NCBI GenBank assembly: GCA_025363755.1
Contig: JANYLQ010000045.1
Location: forward strand, 62,001-126,000
DNA: 64,000 nucleotides
Source of the DNA: Hyphomicrobiales bacterium
Lineage (GTDB): Bacteria > Pseudomonadota > Alphaproteobacteria > Rhizobiales > Aestuariivirgaceae
Direction: 5' to 3'
The translations under genes and the position numbers were made by a program. Below are positions 17,319 through 26,698 of this stretch, in pieces. The notes beneath the pieces are model-generated. The model saw nothing but the letters and a program-made list of their open reading frames with translations. It had not been told where the DNA came from and did not search any database. Within the stretch, counting starts at the first letter, position 1. The number at the start of each line of letters is the position of its first letter.

Positions 17319-18460
17319 CTTACAAGCAGATTATGACGTCCGAATTTCTTGACATCGGTCTCGCCACACAGTGCCATGGTAATATCCATTTCTTTGCGGA
17401 TGATTTCGAGCGCGCGGGTGACACCCGCCTCGCCGCCAGCACCAAGTCCAAAAATATAGGCGCGGCCAATCATGGTGCTGTCAGCGCCTAAAGCCAGTGC
17501 GCGCAAAACGTCGATTCCGGTGCGAATACCCGAATCTAAAATAATCTCAGACTTTTTTCCAACCGCATCAACAATCGGCCCCAACATATCGATGGTGGCC
17601 GATGCGCCGTCCAGTTGTCTGCCGCCATGGTTGGAAACGACAATCGCATCTGCGCCCAGCTTTGATGCAATCTTGGCGTCCTCCACATCATTGATCCCTT
17701 TGAGGATCAGCTTGCCATCCCATTGCTTGCGGATGAATTCAACCGAGCTCCAATCCAGCGTGGGGTCAAATTGATGGTTCGCCCATTCATTAAGCGAGGC
17801 GATGTCACCAACATTTTTTACATGACCCACAATATTTGCAAATTGGCGATTTTTGGTACCGAGCATTCCCAAAGCCCAACGCGGCTTGGTGGCGATGTTC
17901 ATTATGTTCTTGATTGTTAACTTCGGCGGTGATGACAACCCATTCACCACGTCCTTATGGCGTTGCCCCAGCACTTGCAGATCAAGCGTTAAAACCAAAG
18001 CCGAGCATTTGGCAGCTTTTGCGCGCTCAACCAATGAGGTCGCAAAGCCACGATCTTTCATTACATAAAGCTGAAACCAAAATGGCTTGGTGGTGTGTTT
18101 GGCCACTTCTTCAATTGAACAAATACTCATGGTCGATAAACAAAATGGCACGCCAAATTTTTCCGCTGCACGGGCCGCATGAATTTCACCATCGGCATGT
18201 TGCATACCGCAGGAGCCGATGGGCGAAAGCCCGACAGGCATGGTGACTGGTTGGCCGACCATGGTTGAATTCAATTTACGATTATCAATGTTCACAGCCA
18301 CGCGCTGGCGCAGCTTATATTTTGCAAACGCTGCTGTATTATCGAGATAGGTGCTGGTGGTATATGATCCCGTATCGCAATAATCGTAGAACATCTTCGG
18401 CGCACGACGCTGATAGATTTGGCGCAGATGTTCAATGCTGGGGACTTTGGAAATTTCCAT
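17315..18460 (-). CDS. lldD: FMN-dependent alpha-hydroxy acid dehydrogenase, probably L-lactate dehydrogenase
   Basis: A 381-residue flavoenzyme oxidising (S)-2-hydroxy acids, probably L-lactate to pyruvate, with electrons going to the quinone pool. It has the TIM-barrel FMN family pattern: FYDYCDTGSYT near the N-terminus, LSPIGSCGMQH, WFQLYVMKDR, the catalytic His in VVSNHGGRQLDGA, and LDSGIRTGIDVLRALALGAD for FMN phosphate. ATG 18460 gives the usual family length; a 24-codon extension upstream would enter the 58-base gap after the outer-membrane protein gene. It starts a three-gene operon with the Cys-rich protein and the FAH hydrolase, and could also be read through from the surface operon. 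Confidence 0.9.
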   Translation of the reverse strand: MEISKVPSIEHLRQIYQRRAPKMFYDYCDTGSYTTSTYLDNTAAFAKYKLRQRVAVNIDNRKLNSTMVGQPVTMPVGLSPIGSCGMQHADGEIHAARAAEKFGVPFCLSTMSICSIEEVAKHTTKPFWFQLYVMKDRGFATSLVERAKAAKCSALVLTLDLQVLGQRHKDVVNGLSSPPKLTIKNIMNIATKPRWALGMLGTKNRQFANIVGHVKNVGDIASLNEWANHQFDPTLDWSSVEFIRKQWDGKLILKGINDVEDAKIASKLGADAIVVSNHGGRQLDGASATIDMLGPIVDAVGKKSEIILDSGIRTGIDVLRALALGADSTMIGRAYIFGLGAGGEAGVTRALEIIRKEMDITMALCGETDVKKFGRHNLLVR

Positions 18461-18518
18461 TGGGGTTCTCGCTGTTTTGTATTGAATAGCGCGAGATAGC
18501 GAAAATGCAAAGCTCGAG

Positions 18519-21500
18519 TTAGAACTTCCCAATCAGATTGATAAATATGCCGTGGTTGTCATGGGTCACATCAGCCAGATCGTCGGAGAATTCGCCGAAG
18601 TTGTATCCCACGCCCAATTTGAAATTATCGCCCAGCTGTTTATAAATCGCGGCGACCAAGCCAAAGTCGGTTGATTGTGATGTGGGCGACCACAGGATGC
18701 GGGCCTCGGCCATGGCATCCCATTCATTCACGATGTGGAAGTCGGCGCGTAAGATTCCGAGATGGGCTTGGGAGTCAGTCCAGACTGATCCTGGCGTGCG
18801 GTCCAAAACCTGGCCGATGCGCATGCCATATTTAGCGCCGATGGAAAGCTTCTGGTTCAGGTCATAGGTCGCATCGAGTGACAGGATATGCGATCTTTGC
18901 CATGGGCTGGTCAGGGTGCCGTCATAGGCCACCTGGTTGCTACCTGGTTCATCCAACACAAAATTGTATTTGGCCAACATGTTAAACTTATCGCTGTCGA
19001 AACCGCGATAAGCAAAGCCCAGTGAAGCGTTCAGATATGTGCCGTCTCTCGTCGAATCTGTTGAGTCCGCCACGACAGCATCAAGCTTGCCCGAAGCGCG
19101 CCAATCTTTCGAAATTTTAGCGCCGAAAGCTTCTTGGAACAGGAAGCTCGTCAACTCATTGGTGCCGTCATTGTCAAAGCGCACTTCAGCCTTTGCGTGC
19201 CCATCTAAACCATTATCGTCGCGGTAAGTTGCTCCGATGGAGAAGGCCTTGCGGTCGATGTCCGGGTTCTTAAACAGTGTTGCCGGGTTAATGGTGTTGT
19301 CATAAACATGTCCAATTTCAGTGGCCGCTTCCAAGGCCCAGCTTTCAGTAGGGCTATAGTTTACACCATAGGTCTGGGTGACGCTGCGACGCTCACCGAA
19401 TATATCGAAATTATCCTCGCCATATGCCAGCCATTGTTCGTTAAAGCGATGACGGCTGCCGATAACGACCGTGCCTAAATCAGAGCCCGTCAAAGTATAA
19501 GGATAGCTTGATGAAGACCTGCGGGCCGAATCCAGGCGGTAGCCAATTGAATATTTATCATCGGCAGTTGGCGCATATGTCAGCGATCCTGTGGCATCGA
19601 TTCCCTGGGTGCCTTCCGAGACTTCACCTGAGGCCGTTATGCGATCAGAGATTTTTTTCTTCAGTCCAATGCCGGCACGGTTGTCGACTAACATCGTGCC
19701 AGAATGCGTGACAGTGTCCTGCGCGAACACATAGGCTTGCGTATCCTCATCCCAAACATAAGTAAGCTTTACGCCAACATCGCCTCTGGTGCCTTGGCGA
19801 GCATTTGGCGTGGTCACCCCTGTTGCTTCGGTATAGTGGCCATAGGGTTGCACAATCCAGTGCTCGTTAAGTTTCTGCTCAATAGCAACATCGCCTTGGC
19901 GATCACGCTCGCCACCGATGATTTGTTGTTCGCTGTATTTGGCTTTGACACTTGTATCTTCGCTGACTTGCACATCAGCATCGACACCCCAGATATTTTT
20001 AGCTTGTGGCGCTTGCACATCAAGGGAAGAGAATGCGGCATCGTAATGTTCATAACGGCCACTGATCCGACCCTTCATATGTTCCTGCGTTAACTCATCA
20101 AGAGACGCGCCCGTTTCAACGCGCCATGCATTAGCGGGAACGCCGTGGATGCCTGCGCTGGTGTTGGTTTGCGAGCTCAGACCACCATCCACCGAGTAGG
20201 TCGAGCCAATGCCGGGGCCTTGCGATCTTGCGACCTCGGCTTCGACATATGTGTCTTTTGAAGATTGCACACGAACATCCGCGCCATAAATTAACTGATC
20301 GGCACCTGCGGTTTTTTCCTGCAGTCCTGATACGGCTACGCGCACATTATCACCCAGCCAAGCTTGGGCACGACCGCCCGTTACGTAGCCGTCAATACTG
20401 CCTGCCGCCGGCTCATATTCATAGTGAGCCACCAAGTAATTATCGTTGCCATTGCTCCCCGATGCCAGCGGGCTGCGCAAAATAAGAACGCCATTGGTGT
20501 AATCAATATCATAGTCGGTCTTGTAAACCAGAGTGACGCGCTGGGTCACAAAGCCAGTTGTTGGGTTGCGCTGTTCGGTGCTGATGGTTTCCGAGCCAAC
20601 CGTGATCAACTGGTGTTTCAAGAAATAAGATGAACCACCAGTTCCTCTAAACACATCATTCTGTGGCACAGTGCCTGGCAAAGCGGCATAAGCGTCAACG
20701 CCGATTTTTGCATCGCCATCTTTAGTGACTTCGTCTGAGCGATAAACTCCATTTGCGCCATAAAGCGAGCGCTCGCTGCGCAGGAAATGCGTGCCAGTGA
20801 TGTTGGATTTGAAATTGCCCCACATGATGGAGCTCGGGCCGCGCTCTAAACGCAAATAGAATTTTCCGCGCGTTGGGGCATCATCAACGCTCGACGAGTC
20901 GTCGCCATAAACTGGATAATATGTGTTCGGATCGATATGACGCAAAACTTCTTGCGGGCTTTTACCATCAAGGCCTTGGAACATATTGACCAAGCTGCCT
21001 TCACCTGTATCAGCTGCGGCGGTTAAAATATATTGACCCTTGATTTTGCCTTTGAGATAAAACGCCAAGCGGCCCTTTGTCCACGTGCCATCAAACTCAT
21101 CAGCGCCTGTGTGCTCAACAATGCCGCCAAAATTATGCCCTAAGGTGAAATCAGCCAACGCCACATAAAACCATTCATCTTCTGGCACTTCAATGTCACG
21201 CGTGAATTCGAGGCCCAAGCCGTCTTTTAAAACCGAGACATCAATGGCATGTTTACCCGATGGGAAAATGCGTTGGATTACGAAGTTGTTGTTGCTGTCC
21301 ACGGGAACAGGCTCGCCCGCCACCAACACTTGATGACCTTCAGGAACATTCTTTCCATAAACTGTAACCGCGCCACCATAGACCGGAATGTTGCGTATGG
21401 CTGAGCGATCCTCGCCATAGCCGGGGGCAACGGCCGTTTCAGCTTTACGAGTTGTTTCTAATTTTGCTTCGCTGCGGCCAAGGGCCAAGGGCTTGGTTTC

Positions 21501-22016
21501 ATCATAACGATTTGCTTCATCATAAACCCGAAGCACATAATCCATTTCGGCTGGCGCATCAGATGGCATCTGCCATTCTGCTGCACCGAGCTTTGAAACC
21601 GGGATCACTTGATAGGGCTGGTCGCCCAATTTGTTTTTGCGGTCATAGATGCGCACTTCGCCTCTGGTGATCCAAGCCCCATAGTTGAAACTAGCCAAAA
21701 AGCGAATGGTTTCACCCGCTTGATAATTGACATGCGGTGGGAAGGTTGAAACATTGAGTACAGGCTTTACGCCAAGCCCATCAAACTTAACTTGAATGTC
21801 CACGCCTTCCAATTGCACGTCGGTGGATTGGTTTGGATCAGTAACGGTAGCCGCTGTTTTGCTGCCATCAAGTTTATTGCCATCAACGCTGATGCTGAAT
21901 GGAAGTTCATCGGCATAGGCAGGCAGTACCAGCGCTGTGGTGAGCGCCAGCAACGCCAATCCTCGTTTGAGAATGGGTGTAAGACTGGCCCCGGACATCA
22001 TAGATTTCTGTTTCAT
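18519..22016 (-). CDS. Large outer-membrane beta-barrel protein of the DUF11 operon
   Basis: A 1165-residue exported protein. The signal peptide ends near ALVLPAYA-DE. Residues about 40-300 look like a few periplasmic beta-sandwich domains (HVNYQAGETIRFLASFNYGA, AVTVYGKNVPEGHQVLVAG). The remaining 850 or so residues are alternating amphipathic strands with many aromatic girdles, ending in NLIGKF, the terminal Phe typical of BamA-inserted barrels. A segment DYDIDYTNGVLILRSPL occurs in several giant outer-membrane proteins. It is not a TonB receptor: no TonB box or plug. ATG 22016 has GGAGGG upstream and overlaps the stop of the 1560-residue DUF11 gene (ATGA). Role as secretion pore or anchor for the DUF11 proteins is inference. 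Confidence 0.8.
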   Translation of the reverse strand: MKQKSMMSGASLTPILKRGLALLALTTALVLPAYADELPFSISVDGNKLDGSKTAATVTDPNQSTDVQLEGVDIQVKFDGLGVKPVLNVSTFPPHVNYQAGETIRFLASFNYGAWITRGEVRIYDRKNKLGDQPYQVIPVSKLGAAEWQMPSDAPAEMDYVLRVYDEANRYDETKPLALGRSEAKLETTRKAETAVAPGYGEDRSAIRNIPVYGGAVTVYGKNVPEGHQVLVAGEPVPVDSNNNFVIQRIFPSGKHAIDVSVLKDGLGLEFTRDIEVPEDEWFYVALADFTLGHNFGGIVEHTGADEFDGTWTKGRLAFYLKGKIKGQYILTAAADTGEGSLVNMFQGLDGKSPQEVLRHIDPNTYYPVYGDDSSSVDDAPTRGKFYLRLERGPSSIMWGNFKSNITGTHFLRSERSLYGANGVYRSDEVTKDGDAKIGVDAYAALPGTVPQNDVFRGTGGSSYFLKHQLITVGSETISTEQRNPTTGFVTQRVTLVYKTDYDIDYTNGVLILRSPLASGSNGNDNYLVAHYEYEPAAGSIDGYVTGGRAQAWLGDNVRVAVSGLQEKTAGADQLIYGADVRVQSSKDTYVEAEVARSQGPGIGSTYSVDGGLSSQTNTSAGIHGVPANAWRVETGASLDELTQEHMKGRISGRYEHYDAAFSSLDVQAPQAKNIWGVDADVQVSEDTSVKAKYSEQQIIGGERDRQGDVAIEQKLNEHWIVQPYGHYTEATGVTTPNARQGTRGDVGVKLTYVWDEDTQAYVFAQDTVTHSGTMLVDNRAGIGLKKKISDRITASGEVSEGTQGIDATGSLTYAPTADDKYSIGYRLDSARRSSSSYPYTLTGSDLGTVVIGSRHRFNEQWLAYGEDNFDIFGERRSVTQTYGVNYSPTESWALEAATEIGHVYDNTINPATLFKNPDIDRKAFSIGATYRDDNGLDGHAKAEVRFDNDGTNELTSFLFQEAFGAKISKDWRASGKLDAVVADSTDSTRDGTYLNASLGFAYRGFDSDKFNMLAKYNFVLDEPGSNQVAYDGTLTSPWQRSHILSLDATYDLNQKLSIGAKYGMRIGQVLDRTPGSVWTDSQAHLGILRADFHIVNEWDAMAEARILWSPTSQSTDFGLVAAIYKQLGDNFKLGVGYNFGEFSDDLADVTHDNHGIFINLIGKF

Positions 22017-25000
22017 TTGCCCTCCTCCACACTTGTGGTGGTGACAAGTTTGTATGTGCCGTGGCTCATCTGCCATGCCGTGACGATGGTTTCTTCGATT
22101 GCCGAAACGCGGGCATTGGCGAGATCAAGGTCGTCGCCGCCTTGATGATAAACAATTTTCAAAGTCGAACGTTGCGAAGCCAAGATCGCAATCAATTTAT
22201 CGATGCCGTCGATCCATTTTTCCGTCAGATCAACTGAACCGCCTAAAAAGGCTTTGCCTGTGATGTCAAGACGCACTTCATGATTGATCGTTGCACCGAA
22301 ATTCAGCTTCACGACCTTGCCGCGGGTGACACGCACATCGCGAGGGTTTTCGGTCGTCAGTTTGTAACCCGTTGGCAGGGTGCGCACGTCGAGCTTCATC
22401 AGGAAGTTTGAGCCGATGGCCGCATCGGGGATTGCAGCGCATGGCACGTGATATCGACCCTCAGCATCTGTCGTGATCAACAGGCCACTGAGCGTTACAA
22501 CACGCACGCCGGGCAAGCCTGGCTCGCCATCATCCATATATCCATTGGCGTTCTTGTCGTCGAACACACGGCCGATGATATCGCTGCAATCGAATGTAGC
22601 ATCTTCGATGATCGACACTGCGGCTTGTGCTGTGGCCAGCACTTCGCCATCGGATGGATCAATAATTTGCGCGTTGTTAATGAACTTGCCTGTCGACAAT
22701 GTGGTTGAGGCCATCAATTTGAGCTTCAATATCAACTTGCCTGCAACAGGCATCGTTGGTGGGAAGCTCAGGTAACGGCCATTGATTACAGGGGTAATTG
22801 GCTTGGGATTGGGAGCAACGCTATTGGTGATGGTTGCTGAGCCCGCCACATAAGCAAATCCAGGCGGCATCACATCGACCAATTCAAACGGTGTTGGCAC
22901 CAAGTTTGAACCGGTGATTGTATAAGTGATGATTTCGCCACGCCTTACTTCTGGCTTATCTGCCACTTTGGTCAGCACAGGAATGGTGACGACGACTGGC
23001 GTTACGGTGGGCGCGTTGCCGTTGACAGTGGAAAAGTCAGATGTGTCCTCAACAAAGCCACCCGTTGTTAAATCAGCATGGACTGTTGCAGAGTTTGATA
23101 CCTGTCCAGTTTTTGCATCTGACAGTTTCACATCATAGGTTGCTGACACACTGGTGGTGTTGACGCTGCCTGCGGGCAAGCTGGCCAAGGGTGAACCAGC
23201 AAGTAAGATGCCAGACAACGGGTCAATGATTTTGACATCGGTCAGATCGGTATTGCCAGTATTATAGATTTCAAACTGATAATGCAGCACATCGCCAAAA
23301 TCGATGGTGCCACTGCCATTGAGGTCGTCGAAGCCCACCATCTTCTTGATCAGGGCAATACCTGGTTGTCCTAAGATCGGCGCATAGGTTGGGCTATCGC
23401 TATATTTGCTGACTGGATCAGAATCGTCGTTGACAGGATTGCCTGTCAAAACGGAGGTGCCTTGCACATGCGCTGTATTGTAAATGCCACCTGCCGTTAG
23501 ATCGGCTGGGGTTACTTTATGAGTGGCCGTGAAGAAGGTTGAGTCCGTTACGCCTGCAGGCAGACTGACCAAAACGCCGTTCGCCAAGCCGCCGCCAAAT
23601 ATGCTGGCATTTGGATCCGTAACGATCACGTTCTGGATTTCGCCCGACCCCAGATTAGTCACTTCCAATGTATAGTTCGCAATGTCATCCACATCTGTAA
23701 TGTTATTGTTGTTGAAATCGGTGAATCCCGTGAAGACTTTCACAATAGCGATGCCCGCACCCAATGTGGTGATGGTTGGATTATCGGCCGTGAAGAGAGC
23801 GTTGTCGGAATCATCCTGGAATAGCTGTGTATTATAAGTACCAAATGCTCGGGCGGTGTTGCTCACCCTGCCAGCCGTGATGTCGGCTGGTGTCAAGGCG
23901 TAACTGGCTTTGAATGTGGTTGTATCAGTGTTGCCAGCTGGCAGATTAGCAATGTGTGCGCCTGTTACGGTTGTTCCGGGAAGCAAGTCATTGATGAAAA
24001 CATCGCTGAGCGGCACATTGCCTGTGTTTCTAACATCGAATGTATAGTTGATGACATCGTTCACATCGGTGATGCCGTTGTTATTTGTGTCAACCACTGA
24101 GAATACACGCTTGATCAGCGCGATTGCGGGCTTTACCACGATGGGGGTAATGGTTGGGTTGTTGAGTGTGGGATCAGCGTTGTCTGAAAGATCAGTGGTC
24201 TTGGAGCCGTTCGCCAGTATACCTGTGACTCTCGCTTGATTGCTGACACTGCCTATCGTCATATCTGTTGACGTGATTTTGTACGTGGCTGTGTATGATG
24301 AGTTCTGCGCGTTGGGAGCAAAATTCGTAAAAGGTGAGCCAGTCACGATTGCGCCTGGCAGGAGATCAGTCAGGCTCACACTTGTGAAGGGCAAGTTGCC
24401 CGCATTAGTGATCGTAAACGTGTAGTGAATGATGTCGCCAACATCGTTCAAGCCATTGTTGTTCTTGTCATCGATCGAGCTTTGGGTTTTGATCAAAGTT
24501 AAAACAGGATGTGGTGGGATTGGCGTGATGGTTGGCGCATCAGCCGTGGGCACGTCGGGATCGGAATAATCAATTACCTTGGTCCCGTAAATATCTGTGC
24601 CTTCAACTTTTGCCGTGTTATCGACATGCCCTAAATTCACATCAGATTGCTTGATCGTGTAGAGGCCTGTGAAATGCGTGCTGTCAGATGCACCAGGTGC
24701 CAAGCCATTGAGTGGTGCTCCAAAAATGCCAGTTGGCATCAATGGGTCAGTCACAACGATGTTATTCAGAGTGAACTTGCCTGTATTAATTACTTTGAAG
24801 CCATAAGTGATGGTATCGCCAGCATCGGTGAAGCCGTTGCCGTTCACATCGGTCACGCCAGTCGTGGGATCGACAGCCTTGATCAGGGCAATTGACGGCC
24901 ATTGCACGATGGTTGGATCATGCGTGGTGAGGTCGTTGTCATCAGAAAGCACTGGTGGAATTGCGACTCCCTTTGGCGTCTTGGCATTGATAGTGGCTTG

Positions 25001-26695
25001 GTTTTGCGCTTGGCCTGCAGTGATGTCAGCGGCAGTCAAGGCATGCGTCACGATCAAACTGGAATCTGTGGCGCCGGGTGCCAAAGTAGCAATGGTTGAT
25101 ATTTGAGGGACTGTCTTAGTATCATTCACCGTCACTGGAGCCAAAGTCACATTACCCGTATTGGTGACTGCGAATTGATAGGTGATGATATCGCCAATCG
25201 ATGGCTGATTATCAGGGCCTAAATCAATCGTTCCGGTCTTAATTGCCGCAATACCGGGCACAGGCACGAGCGTTTGGCTGAAGGTGCTGACTTTTGTCAG
25301 AGTTTGATTGGCAACGTTAAGCGCGGTTGCAGTGGCTGTGTTGTCGACAACGCCATTATCTACATCGATTTGCGTTAACGTGTAAGTTGCCGTGAATGTG
25401 GCGGACTGGTTTGCATTCAGAGTTGGCAAGTTGGTCGGCGTAATTGAAGCTGTAGTGAAGCTGTCATAGCTTGTTACTGCACTCACGGGCAGCTTGCTAT
25501 TAACTTGAAGGTTCAATGTTCCAGCTTTTGATTTTGCGGTGATCGTTGCTGGCGCGTCAATTTCGCCCTTGGCAATTTCATCGATCGTAACAGCGCGGGT
25601 GAATATGAGACCTACTGGATCAGTTTCATTGGTGGAAAGCAATTCAACGCGAGCATTAAAGGCAATAGCATCTGGCTGATCTGCAATAATGCTCGTCAAA
25701 GGCATGTTGCCCGAATTGGTCAGGCGGTAAACAAAGCCAATCTTATCACCAGCGGCTAGGGTTTCGCTTGTGCCAGACATGCGCAAAACTTGGCGCTCAA
25801 CATTCAAATTCGCATCATTAAACGCCTCCAATGGATTTCTGGGGGTCAGCTTTGAATTGACGTCAGTTGAGATCTCGCTCGTGGCAAAGCATTGCTTTGG
25901 CGCATCGATCGAAGCTGTTGTTAGATTATCACTGGCCTCCTTTGCACCCTCCAACATCGCAATGGCTTGTGGGTTGTTGCCGAGGCTGCTGAGATTGACC
26001 AGCGGATCGGAAATTTTCACGTCATGCAAAGTTGTAGGGCCAGTGTTGGTGACGAGGAATTGATAGCTGATGGTATCACCTGCATCGGCTCGACCATTGC
26101 TACCCATATTGAGCACACCCGATTTCACCAGCGTCATTGATGATAATACAGTGAGCGCTGTAGGTACCGTGGCAACGGTCGTCAGATCTTTGCCCGTCAC
26201 TGCATGCGCTGTGCCGGTCGCTATGTTAACAAACTGGCCGGCAACCAAATCCGCAAGTGTGATTGTGTGGACTGCTGTATAAGCTGTTGTGTCAATAGCG
26301 CCCGGCGCCAAGGTTAGAATCGGCGATCCCGTCAATGTTGTAAATGGATCGGTAACGGTCACGTTTTGTAAAGTGATGTTGCCCGTATTTTCTATTGTAA
26401 AGGTGTAGGAAATCGTATCGCCAGGATCAGGCGAGCCATCAGGCCCAAAATTTGATGTGGGCGTTTTGATAAGTGACAGTTGCGGATTAGCAGGAACGAC
26501 AGTCACGTTTGCTGTCGCTGAAGACGTCAGCTGTGTTGTGCCACTGAAACCTGTTGCCAAAACTGTATCGGTGATTGCAGCAAGAGCTGGTTTAACAGGC
26601 AACCACAACAAAGAAGCAGCGACAAAGGCGGCAGACAGCTTGCGCTGCCTCCGGCTTTTGGCCTTTTCCTTGTTATATGGTTGCCTGTTGATCAT
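22013..26695 (-). CDS. Giant secreted DUF11 repeat protein with SdrD_B and OmpA-like C-terminus
   Basis: A 1560-residue exported protein. After a signal peptide ending VKPALA come about ten DUF11 Ig-like repeats, each with GD-x-I-x-Y-x-F-x-V-x-NTGN and an ending like Y-T-L-T-x-x-D-V-x-x-G-x-V-x-N-x-A. The third is degenerate and holds a low-similarity insertion with one Cys. Five repeats carry a 12-residue EF-hand-like loop, for example DVNGNGFTDAGD. Residues about 1365-1445 form an SdrD_B-type domain (GRVFDDKNANGYMDDGEPGL). The last 90 residues resemble an OmpA-C peptidoglycan-binding module (STLKIVYHQGGDDLDLANAR). It could span from cell wall to surface. ATG lies 3 bases after the preceding DUF11 gene. 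Confidence 0.88.
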   Translation of the reverse strand: MINRQPYNKEKAKSRRQRKLSAAFVAASLLWLPVKPALAAITDTVLATGFSGTTQLTSSATANVTVVPANPQLSLIKTPTSNFGPDGSPDPGDTISYTFTIENTGNITLQNVTVTDPFTTLTGSPILTLAPGAIDTTAYTAVHTITLADLVAGQFVNIATGTAHAVTGKDLTTVATVPTALTVLSSMTLVKSGVLNMGSNGRADAGDTISYQFLVTNTGPTTLHDVKISDPLVNLSSLGNNPQAIAMLEGAKEASDNLTTASIDAPKQCFATSEISTDVNSKLTPRNPLEAFNDANLNVERQVLRMSGTSETLAAGDKIGFVYRLTNSGNMPLTSIIADQPDAIAFNARVELLSTNETDPVGLIFTRAVTIDEIAKGEIDAPATITAKSKAGTLNLQVNSKLPVSAVTSYDSFTTASITPTNLPTLNANQSATFTATYTLTQIDVDNGVVDNTATATALNVANQTLTKVSTFSQTLVPVPGIAAIKTGTIDLGPDNQPSIGDIITYQFAVTNTGNVTLAPVTVNDTKTVPQISTIATLAPGATDSSLIVTHALTAADITAGQAQNQATINAKTPKGVAIPPVLSDDNDLTTHDPTIVQWPSIALIKAVDPTTGVTDVNGNGFTDAGDTITYGFKVINTGKFTLNNIVVTDPLMPTGIFGAPLNGLAPGASDSTHFTGLYTIKQSDVNLGHVDNTAKVEGTDIYGTKVIDYSDPDVPTADAPTITPIPPHPVLTLIKTQSSIDDKNNNGLNDVGDIIHYTFTITNAGNLPFTSVSLTDLLPGAIVTGSPFTNFAPNAQNSSYTATYKITSTDMTIGSVSNQARVTGILANGSKTTDLSDNADPTLNNPTITPIVVKPAIALIKRVFSVVDTNNNGITDVNDVINYTFDVRNTGNVPLSDVFINDLLPGTTVTGAHIANLPAGNTDTTTFKASYALTPADITAGRVSNTARAFGTYNTQLFQDDSDNALFTADNPTITTLGAGIAIVKVFTGFTDFNNNNITDVDDIANYTLEVTNLGSGEIQNVIVTDPNASIFGGGLANGVLVSLPAGVTDSTFFTATHKVTPADLTAGGIYNTAHVQGTSVLTGNPVNDDSDPVSKYSDSPTYAPILGQPGIALIKKMVGFDDLNGSGTIDFGDVLHYQFEIYNTGNTDLTDVKIIDPLSGILLAGSPLASLPAGSVNTTSVSATYDVKLSDAKTGQVSNSATVHADLTTGGFVEDTSDFSTVNGNAPTVTPVVVTIPVLTKVADKPEVRRGEIITYTITGSNLVPTPFELVDVMPPGFAYVAGSATITNSVAPNPKPITPVINGRYLSFPPTMPVAGKLILKLKLMASTTLSTGKFINNAQIIDPSDGEVLATAQAAVSIIEDATFDCSDIIGRVFDDKNANGYMDDGEPGLPGVRVVTLSGLLITTDAEGRYHVPCAAIPDAAIGSNFLMKLDVRTLPTGYKLTTENPRDVRVTRGKVVKLNFGATINHEVRLDITGKAFLGGSVDLTEKWIDGIDKLIAILASQRSTLKIVYHQGGDDLDLANARVSAIEETIVTAWQMSHGTYKLVTTTSVEEGK

Positions 26696-26698
26696 GTG

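Noticed and set aside
22448-25106. Several open frames of 60-100 codons antisense to the giant DUF11 gene
   Set aside because: They follow the repeat period of the sense gene, lack ribosome sites and show no family pattern, so they are shadows of the biased repeat sequence.
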